This document shows positions 1 through 5,307 of a stretch of DNA of 5,704 nucleotides, piece by piece. The notes beneath the pieces were generated by a model. It was not told the DNA's origin, searched no databases, and worked only from the letters and a program-made list of their open reading frames with translations. How positions within the stretch are numbered: the stretch's first letter is position 1; every line of letters starts with the position of its first letter. The translations under genes were made by a program, and so were the position numbers. The DNA is taken from assembly GCA_015229045.1 (NCBI GenBank), contig JADGCJ010000193.1:1-5704 (forward strand), given 5' to 3'. This DNA comes from Magnetococcales bacterium (GTDB taxonomy: Bacteria > Pseudomonadota > Magnetococcia > Magnetococcales > DC0425bin3).

Positions 1-45
1 GACTTTAAAACATAAACATTTTAAAAATTTTTATGTTTTAAAGTC
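1..45. repeat. 45-base AT-rich near-palindrome (16-base perfect inverted repeat)
   Basis: The arm GACTTTAAAACATAAA (1-16) is perfectly complementary to TTTATGTTTTAAAGTC (30-45). The 13-base centre is itself A/T-rich and nearly self-complementary, with only a C/T mismatch at 17/29. As RNA it would form a long weak hairpin; as DNA it could be a cruciform, a dimeric protein site or a bidirectional terminator for a gene to the left. The left arm begins exactly at base 1, so the repeat may extend beyond the window. The symmetry is seen directly; the role is unknown. Confidence 0.85.
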
Positions 46-51
46 AAAACC

Positions 52-87
52 CTGGAGGATGAATCCCCCAGACCCCCTCTTTTTTTT
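52..87 (+). terminator. Possible terminator-like hairpin with T run upstream of hepT
   Basis: CTGGAGGAT (52-60) and ATCCCCCAG (63-71) pair with one mismatch, giving a GC-rich stem whose loop is probably ATGAAT. A C-rich spacer of about eight bases follows, then eight Ts (80-87). The gap between stem and T run is longer than in a classical intrinsic terminator, so this is tentative. It could end transcription from the left and insulate the toxin-antitoxin operon, or be a copy of a dispersed intergenic repeat. Confidence 0.35.
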
Positions 88-101
88 AAAAGTTTACAGA
101 G

Positions 102-515
102 ATGAATGACATTCGCTGGCAACAACGATTCGACAATTTTGATCGGGCCTTTATCCTGCTGCGCGAGGTCCAGGAGCGGGGAGTGGCTTCCTTGTCGCAA
201 ATGGAAAAGGAAGGGGCCATTCAGCGTTTCGAACTTGCCTTTGAACTGGCATGGAAAACCCTCAAAGACTATCTGGAAGCCCAGGGCATCGTTTTTCAGG
301 AAGCCACGCCACGCAAGGTGATCAAAGAGGCATTTGCCGTCGGCATTCTGGATGATGCAGGCATCTGGCTCGAAATGTTGCTGCAACGCAATCTGTTGTC
401 ACACACCTACGACTCAAAGGTATTTGAAGCTGTCTTGCAAGCGTTTGAAAATAATTATTTTGCATGCTTTGACCGTCTGCACGATTTTTTAATGACAAAA
501 ACAATGGAAACATGA
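102..515 (+). CDS. hepT: HepT-like HEPN toxin (HI0074 / nucleotidyltransferase substrate-binding family)
   Basis: The 137-residue, mostly helical protein matches the HI0074 (NTase substrate-binding) branch of HEPN proteins, including the characteristic stretch RFELAFELAWKTLKDYL at residues 42-58. The HEPN RNase motif is complete: Arg96-NLLS-His101-Thr-Tyr103, which is RX4HXY. In studied HepT/MntA (type VII) systems this Arg/His pair cleaves RNA and the Tyr is AMPylated by MntA to silence the toxin, so a cytoplasmic RNase toxin is the likely role. The ATG at 102 is chosen because the family begins with a WxxRFxNF-like segment just after the start; the ribosome site is weak (CAGAG directly upstream). 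The gene overlaps its partner by four bases (ATGA), implying coupled translation. Family and motif are clear; toxicity here is inferred, since HI0074-branch proteins are less studied than DUF86 HepT. Confidence 0.9.
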   Translation: MNDIRWQQRFDNFDRAFILLREVQERGVASLSQMEKEGAIQRFELAFELAWKTLKDYLEAQGIVFQEATPRKVIKEAFAVGILDDAGIWLEMLLQRNLLSHTYDSKVFEAVLQAFENNYFACFDRLHDFLMTKTMET

Positions 516-859
516 CCGCCACCGGATTGAGCGAACAGGATCTGGCAATGATGCAAGCCGTTTTCCGACAGATCCCGGCCATTCAGACCGTGATTCTGTT
601 CGGATCCCGGGCCAAAGGGAACCATCGCCCGCAATCCGATGTCGATCTGGCCCTGGTCGGGATCACCGACCCCTTGCAGGCGGAAGAGGTGGCCGAGACC
701 CTGGACCGGCTACCCATGCCGTACCGGTTTGATGTCAAGGCGTGGGATGCCATTCGCCACCCCGCATTGATGGAACATATCCGGCGGGTGGGAGTGGTCA
801 TCCACGGCCAGAACTTTTCCCCTGGTCCCCTGATATTAAAAATGGATGTTAAAATTTGA
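512..859 (+). CDS. mntA: MntA-like minimal nucleotidyltransferase antitoxin
   Basis: This 115-residue protein has the DNA polymerase beta-like nucleotidyltransferase core: hydrophobic strand VILFGSRAKG, Gly31-Ser32, ten residues, then Asp43-Val-Asp45. That is exactly the GSX10DXD signature, with a plausible third metal-binding carboxylate at Asp74 (RFDVKAW). In type VII systems MntA transfers AMP units from ATP to the tyrosine of the HEPN partner, neutralising it. The size is normal for minimal nucleotidyltransferases. Its ATG lies inside the last codons of the upstream toxin gene (ATGA overlap). The last 15 or so residues, after VVIHG, are encoded by AT-rich DNA and look unstructured, perhaps a lineage-specific tail. 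Its stop overlaps a possible TTG start of the downstream chemoreceptor. Catalytic motifs are seen; the antitoxin role is inferred from family and gene order. Confidence 0.9.
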   Translation: MTATGLSEQDLAMMQAVFRQIPAIQTVILFGSRAKGNHRPQSDVDLALVGITDPLQAEEVAETLDRLPMPYRFDVKAWDAIRHPALMEHIRRVGVVIHGQNFSPGPLILKMDVKI

Positions 860-3057
860 TCAAAACAATCATTCCACCACTGGCGGTCATTGTGGAGGCC
901 GTGTTCATGGCCTGGCTCGGCCCGGAGAGGTCGTGGACCGGGCTGGTTGCGGCGACCCTGACGGTCTGTGCGATTTTCGGGTTTCTGGCCTGGTGGATCG
1001 AACGCCCGAAGAAGACGAAGATTGAAAAAACGCCGACCGAGGATCCGGTACGACGCGCGGTTCACATCATCGGCATGCAGGCGGGCAATGCCTCGGCGCT
1101 CATCATGGAACTCATCCAGATGCGCAAATTTCTGGGCAAGGATGTCAATTCGCTGTTCAAGCTGGCCGAAGAGATCGATGTCAGCAACAACCGGCTGGCC
1201 CGGGAGGTGGAGGCCACACGGAATCATCTGGGACAGATTGCCACGAACATGGATGGATTGGAACAGTCTGCCCGGGACATTTCCAACGAGATCGACCGGA
1301 TGGCTTCGGAGTCGCGGGAGGCCGAGGGCAATTTGCACGGCATGGAGACGGCTGCGGCCAACATGGTGAATCATCTGCAACAGGTGGTGGAACAGCTGAA
1401 CCGTTCCACACAGGCCACGGAGCAGGTCGGCGATGCCACGGAACGGATGGTGGCCTCTTTTGGTGCGGTGAGCGCGCAGTGTCACGAGGCCAACCAGGCC
1501 ACGGCTGCGGCCAATCAGGCCACTGGCGCGTTTGGCCGGGTGCTTGACGAGCTGACCCACGCAGCCGAGGAGATCGGCGCAGTGGTGGATTTCATCCATG
1601 AGATCACGAACCAGACCAACATGCTGGCGCTCAACGCGGCCATCGAGGCCGCCGGGGCCGGAGAGGCGGGCAAGGGGTTCGCGGTGGTGGCAGGCGAGAT
1701 CAAGGCGCTGGCCAGACAGACCGGTCAGGCCACCGGGGACATTGTCAACCGGATCGAAGAGATCCGGGAACGAACCTCCGAGGCCTCCTCGGTGGCGGGT
1801 CAGCTTTTCGACTGGGTGGAGCGGCTGGACACGGTCAACCGGGAGATCGCCCAGGCCATTGACGACCAACGCGCCACCACGGCGCAGGTGGCCGAAAGCA
1901 TGGAACAGGTCGGATTGGCGATGGGGACCATCATGCAAAGTTCCCGCGAGCTGGAGGGGTTCAGTCACGCGGTGGCCGGGGAGGCGTCGCGCGGGGTGGG
2001 CAGCATGATGGAGATTGCCTCCCGGGCGTCACGGGTGGCGGCCACGGCCCTGGAGATGGAGCAAAAGACCCGCGAGGCGCGTCAGTTCGCAGACACGAGT
2101 CACGAATCGGCTGGTACGACCAATGAGCTGTCGCGGCAGGTGAAGGAGCGGGTGGAACACTCCTTGCGGATGACCCGTTTTCTGCATGGCACGGTCAACC
2201 AGTGTGGTGTGCTGTCGGAGATCGCCCGGGAGATCAACGATGGTTTTCACGATGCCTGGCTCACTTTTGGTGCGTTTACCGAGCCGTTCGACATGTACCG
2301 GTTCAAAAGCGACCTGCTGGCCCGGATGGGACAGTTGGAAAAGGCGATGTTCGGCAATGTCCGGTTGAAGGATGATGCCTTTGCCAACTGGCAGGCGAGT
2401 GAAACAGGCAAGTGGCTGGAGGCCAACCGGCAGACCGCCCTGGCGGAACATCCTTTGTATCGGGAGATGTTGCAGGAGTGTCAGGCCATGCATGAGAGTG
2501 CGACCCGTGCCATTGTCCGGTTGAATGCCGGGGAGAAGGAGGAGGTCGGCAGGCTGCTGCAAGAGGTTCATGCACACCGGAAGGGGATGTGTCAGGCCAT
2601 GGACGGGCTTTATCTGGTTCCCGGGGAGACGCCGTCCACGCCTGTGGATCTGGTCACCTGGTCGGATGGTTTGAAGATCGGGGTGCCGGTTGTCGATGAA
2701 GAACACCGGCAACTGTTCGTGCTGCTCAATGTGTTGTATCGCGCCATTCAGTCCTGTGCCGGCCACGAGGCCACGCATCGGGCCGCGCAGGAGCTTTTCG
2801 GGCATGCCGTCGGCCATTTTGCCACCGAGGAGCGGCTGATGGAACAGGCGAACGATCCTTCGTTGCCGGAGCATCGGGCCCAACACACCGCCTTCCGCAC
2901 CCAGGCCGAATCTTTAAGCCGCGCCCTGGAGTCCAAAAGCCACACCACCGTATTGGACCTGCTAAGCTATGTGAAAAATTGGTTTTTATTCCATGTTCCC
3001 AACTGGGATTTAAAGATGGGACGTCATCTGGCCGAAAAAACACAACGGCCTGCCTGA
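856..3057 (+). CDS. Methyl-accepting chemotaxis protein with CZB-like and C-terminal hemerythrin domains
   Basis: The 733-residue protein is a membrane-anchored chemoreceptor. Residues 5-21 and 29-47 form two hydrophobic helices separated by about seven residues, followed by basic PKKTKIEK, so there is no periplasmic sensor. Residues 100-470 are coiled-coil signalling region with the canonical hairpin tip near 249-285 (NQTNMLALNAAIEAAGAGE, then GKGFAVVAGEIKALA), which binds CheW and CheA. Residues 475-586 resemble a CZB domain (GKW at 518-520). Residues 598-728 are a hemerythrin with all seven diiron ligands: His617, His654, Glu658, His673, His677, His713, Asp718. Sensing is thus probably cytoplasmic, of oxygen, NO or redox, as in DcrH of Desulfovibrio. 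The TTG start (856) overlaps the mntA stop and preserves the two-helix hairpin. ATG 907 has a better ribosome site but loses the first helix. No chemotaxis partners are adjacent. Confidence 0.95.
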   Translation: MIKTIIPPLAVIVEAVFMAWLGPERSWTGLVAATLTVCAIFGFLAWWIERPKKTKIEKTPTEDPVRRAVHIIGMQAGNASALIMELIQMRKFLGKDVNSLFKLAEEIDVSNNRLAREVEATRNHLGQIATNMDGLEQSARDISNEIDRMASESREAEGNLHGMETAAANMVNHLQQVVEQLNRSTQATEQVGDATERMVASFGAVSAQCHEANQATAAANQATGAFGRVLDELTHAAEEIGAVVDFIHEITNQTNMLALNAAIEAAGAGEAGKGFAVVAGEIKALARQTGQATGDIVNRIEEIRERTSEASSVAGQLFDWVERLDTVNREIAQAIDDQRATTAQVAESMEQVGLAMGTIMQSSRELEGFSHAVAGEASRGVGSMMEIASRASRVAATALEMEQKTREARQFADTSHESAGTTNELSRQVKERVEHSLRMTRFLHGTVNQCGVLSEIAREINDGFHDAWLTFGAFTEPFDMYRFKSDLLARMGQLEKAMFGNVRLKDDAFANWQASETGKWLEANRQTALAEHPLYREMLQECQAMHESATRAIVRLNAGEKEEVGRLLQEVHAHRKGMCQAMDGLYLVPGETPSTPVDLVTWSDGLKIGVPVVDEEHRQLFVLLNVLYRAIQSCAGHEATHRAAQELFGHAVGHFATEERLMEQANDPSLPEHRAQHTAFRTQAESLSRALESKSHTTVLDLLSYVKNWFLFHVPNWDLKMGRHLAEKTQRPA
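894..898 (+). promoter_or_regulatory. Shine-Dalgarno GGAGG favouring an internal MCP start at 907
   Basis: GGAGG stands eight bases before the in-frame ATG at 907 and only two bases before the in-frame GTG at 901. This is the best ribosome-binding sequence near the chemoreceptor start. It competes with the TTG at 856, which has only GGA at 844-846, nine bases upstream. Use of 907 would remove the first of the two membrane helices. Confidence 0.4.
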
Positions 3058-3081
3058 TCGATCAAACCATTCAATCATTAC

Positions 3082-3102
3082 CCACCATCGAAAAAGTGGT
3101 GG
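3082..3102 (+). other. Small hairpin after the chemoreceptor gene
   Basis: CCACCA (3082-3087) and TGGTGG (3097-3102) form a six-base stem with a nine-base loop, 24 bases after the stop codon. No T run follows, so it is not a standard intrinsic terminator. It may stabilise the mRNA 3' end or be chance. Confidence 0.3.
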
Positions 3103-3129
3103 CGTGACCGTCCGGCAGGAGGGTCGTGA

Positions 3130-3389
3130 GTGGCGTCTGGCCAATCCGTTCACCTGCGTCCGGGAGTTTCGTCAGAGGGTGGGGTTTTTCCGGCCCTTTT
3201 CTCAGACGCCGTCGGTAGGGATTATTGGTGCCATCCGCTCTGTCAGGCGCTGCATTATCTGGCAAAAGGGAGTATGATCATGTCGAAGCGATGGTCACCA
3301 CTCCCGCCGAACATGCCGCCCTGACCAAACTTTTGGCCAATTGGCGTGCGGTAGTGGAGCAGACTAAGGGAGGGGGCCTGTTTGGTTGA
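3130..3389 (+). pseudogene. Probable decayed 3' end of an unidentified gene, frameshifted
   Basis: The 347-base gap after the chemoreceptor has no intact gene but reads like former coding sequence. The frame 3219-3389 ends in a protein-like C-terminus, including EYDHVEAMVTTPAEHAALTK and LLANWRAVVEQTKGGGLFG, before a TGA at 3387. An upstream frame (from GTG 3130) gives RDYWCHPLCQALHYLAKG and would join it by a single-base deletion near 3266-3272, in the A4G3 run. A third frame (GTG 3104 to TGA 3275) is also open for 57 residues. No ribosome site precedes either start convincingly. I do not recognise the family. Alternatives are a short real gene at 3291-3389 (32 residues) or a dispersed repeat that is open in several frames by composition. 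Confidence 0.35.
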
Positions 3390-3393
3390 GATA

Positions 3394-3397
3394 GGAG
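3394..3397 (+). promoter_or_regulatory. Shine-Dalgarno for the 140-residue ORF
   Basis: GGAG, within AGGAG at 3393-3397, ends seven bases before the ATG at 3405. It is the clearest ribosome-binding site in the right half of the window and marks the start of the three-gene operon. Confidence 0.7.
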
Positions 3398-3404
3398 ATA
3401 AGGC

Positions 3405-3827
3405 ATGCCGAATTGGAAGTACGATCCTGGCGAGTGGCGGAAAAAGCACAAGTGGAAACAGGATAATGCTGGCTTTGAGTTCAATGGTCAGGAAGAGGTT
3501 GGGAAATGTCCAAATTCAATCACTCACGATCCCGCTCTTGCGGAACAATTGCTGAACCAAGGGGTGTGCTTCCCGATGGATGAAGCCCCCCCAAAAGAAA
3601 TCTATAATGTTCACCAAGGCGTGGTCTATCGGGCTGAACCGACGTTACCTGGAATATCATTTCATGGATTCCCTGAAAAAGAACAGAAAGCAAGAAGAGT
3701 TCCAACGGTGGTTCTGTGGGAATTGGCGCGCAGGGCGCAAACGGACGGTACGTTTCATCTTTACAGAAACTGGATGCGCGAGTACCTTCCCGAGGGATGG
3801 AAAATCGTCGCCAGGAAATTCCGTTAG
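3405..3827 (+). CDS. Uncharacterised 140-residue basic protein, first gene of the ImmA/IrrE-DUF499 operon
   Basis: I do not recognise a named domain. The N-terminus is strongly basic and aromatic (WKYDPGEWRKKHKWKQD, residues 4-20). A segment GKCPNSIT (33-40) precedes a short helix, ALAEQLLNQGV. Residues 67-89 look like a conserved beta-rich core (YNVHQGVVYRAEPT, then GISFHGFP), and the C-terminus is basic and amphipathic (YRNWMREYL, then KIVARKFR). There is no signal peptide or membrane helix, so it is probably cytoplasmic; the charge could suit nucleic-acid binding. The ATG has a good AGGAG site seven bases upstream. Its stop directly abuts the GTG that can start the metalloprotease, so the two are probably co-translated and may act together, for example as the protease's substrate or a small effector. 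That partnership is inference from spacing only. Confidence 0.8.
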   Translation: MPNWKYDPGEWRKKHKWKQDNAGFEFNGQEEVGKCPNSITHDPALAEQLLNQGVCFPMDEAPPKEIYNVHQGVVYRAEPTLPGISFHGFPEKEQKARRVPTVVLWELARRAQTDGTFHLYRNWMREYLPEGWKIVARKFR

Positions 3828-5306
3828 GTGCTTATGATTATGAATGCTCCGCATGATGAGATTTTCTCATTTCAATTCGATCCCGCCCCGATACCCACGG
3901 ATGGTATTGCCATGTTCTCGGGACACGGTTCTTTACGAATTCTGATTGAGAATGATCCCGTTTGGGGACAAGCTTCAGAATCCGATGGTCCCGGCATAGG
4001 AATTGACAGTTATTGGGATGCTCTTTTGGAGCATCTGGCTAGGGCGTGGCCCTTTCTACAGTCGGAAGAAGTCTATCCTCTGGGTTTCAATCCGGAATCC
4101 CCGGATAATTTTCTCAATGATTCACTGGCAAGTTTACCCTGGGGCAAGGCTCCTGATGATCAGGTTGCCCGTGATGAACAGGCCATCTTCACTTTCGTGA
4201 AGCGGCATGAATTGGCCTCTGGCATGCCCGACATCCATCTCCCGGCGATTTTCCTGATGCGTGAAGGAAATGAAATGCGTATCGTGTCCGAGACGCACGA
4301 TGTTCGCTTGTCGCTCAATTACGCCATGAAACGGTTGAATGAACTGGGGCAGACCATTGCTAAAGCCGTTGATCTCCGTTCTCCCAGGGGAAAAATCATT
4401 CTGGATGCATGGAATCAACGCAACGAGCCCTTGGAGCACGAACGTTTTCTTTCCATCGTGATGGGAATACGTCCTGAAAGGTTGCGAAGAATTGCTGCCA
4501 ACGACGACATTACGGTTATTTTCGGTCAACCATCTTTATCACACCCCACCCCCATGCAAATTGCCGCCCGCATGACGCATCATGGTCTCATGGATGAGGA
4601 GTTGCGGCTGATCATCGACAAGGTTTCAAAGCTCAGGATGACACAGGCTGACAAGAAACTGGTAAGGCTGCAAAAGGATGCATACCGAGTGATCGAGAGC
4701 CTGATCGCCGCGAAATCATATGATCAGGGCTACCAATTGGCGCAGTGGCTGCGGCGAAAACTCAAAATGAAGGACCAACATTCAGCCAATCCCGAAGAAC
4801 TGCTGCATTCCTGGGGAGTGGCCGTGGTCAATACGCAATGCTCAGAGGTGATTGATGCCATTGCCCGTTGGGACGGTGATCGGATCGGAATTCTGATCAA
4901 TAAAAGTGGAATGAGAGCCAGGACAGACTGGGGACGCCGCGCATCATTGTCGCACGAAATTGCCCATTTATTGGTTGATACTCAACATGCTCTGCCTTCG
5001 GTCGAGATCCTGGGTGGTCGCATGCCCCTTCATGTTGAACAGAGGGCGAATGCCTTTGCAGCTGAGTTTCTCCTGCCCCGCAGCTGTATCGATCAAGTCG
5101 TTCCTCAATCCCCCACGCCAAAGATGCTAGAGCCAATCATTAATAAACTCTCTGATTCCTTTTCCGTAGGTCAAATCCTCACAGCGCGGCAAATTGAAAA
5201 TCTTCTCATTGATCGCAAGCAGTTGGACCACCAAGTCAAAATATTTCTTGATCGCATAGCGGATCGATATGCAAGCAATAAATATTTAGATTGGCTGGCG
5301 ATATGA
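3828..5306 (+). CDS. ImmA/IrrE-family zinc metalloprotease with long N-terminal region
   Basis: The C-terminal half is an ImmA/IrrE (COG2856-type) metallopeptidase. The zinc motif HExxH is His376-Glu377-Ile-Ala-His380, inside ASLSHEIAHLLVD. The third ligand is probably Glu404 in EQRANAFAAEFLLPR, the usual ExxAxxFAAxLLxP signature. It is preceded by strands typical of the fold (DRIGILINKSG, 351-361). Residues 1 to about 265 are not an HTH. They contain a WDALLEHLARAWPFL segment (63-77) and seem a specific accessory region, making this protein (492 residues) longer than simple ImmA. Related enzymes cleave repressors (ImmA on ImmR, IrrE on DdrO), so regulated cleavage of a repressor or toxin partner is plausible. 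Possible starts are GTG 3828, ATG 3834 and ATG 3840; GTG abuts the previous stop, with AGGA at 3813-3816. The next gene begins one base after its stop. Confidence 0.92.
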   Translation: MLMIMNAPHDEIFSFQFDPAPIPTDGIAMFSGHGSLRILIENDPVWGQASESDGPGIGIDSYWDALLEHLARAWPFLQSEEVYPLGFNPESPDNFLNDSLASLPWGKAPDDQVARDEQAIFTFVKRHELASGMPDIHLPAIFLMREGNEMRIVSETHDVRLSLNYAMKRLNELGQTIAKAVDLRSPRGKIILDAWNQRNEPLEHERFLSIVMGIRPERLRRIAANDDITVIFGQPSLSHPTPMQIAARMTHHGLMDEELRLIIDKVSKLRMTQADKKLVRLQKDAYRVIESLIAAKSYDQGYQLAQWLRRKLKMKDQHSANPEELLHSWGVAVVNTQCSEVIDAIARWDGDRIGILINKSGMRARTDWGRRASLSHEIAHLLVDTQHALPSVEILGGRMPLHVEQRANAFAAEFLLPRSCIDQVVPQSPTPKMLEPIINKLSDSFSVGQILTARQIENLLIDRKQLDHQVKIFLDRIADRYASNKYLDWLAI

Positions 5307-5307
5307 C

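Noticed and set aside
1..45. CRISPR repeat or IS terminal repeat.
   Set aside because: There is no second copy or regular spacing in the window, and no transposase or cas gene is seen.
21..386. A 121-codon open frame on the - strand.
   Set aside because: It is antisense to hepT and runs into the palindrome and T run; the + strand reading has complete family motifs.
583..1968. A 461-codon open frame on the - strand.
   Set aside because: It lies opposite mntA and the chemoreceptor, whose motifs are unmistakable. Its peptide is low-complexity with scattered His, Gly and Arg, typical of an antisense frame in GC-rich coding DNA.
1598..2008. A 136-codon + strand frame inside the chemoreceptor.
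   Set aside because: It is an Arg/Pro/Trp-rich out-of-frame shadow of the MCP signalling domain.
2029..2886. A 285-codon open frame on the - strand.
   Set aside because: It is antisense to the CZB-like and hemerythrin regions and shows no recognisable domain or ribosome site.
3262..3277. Programmed ribosomal frameshift at the A4G3 run.
   Set aside because: The run does not fit the X XXY YYZ heptamer in the upstream frame and the upstream frame lacks a convincing start, so a decayed gene is simpler.
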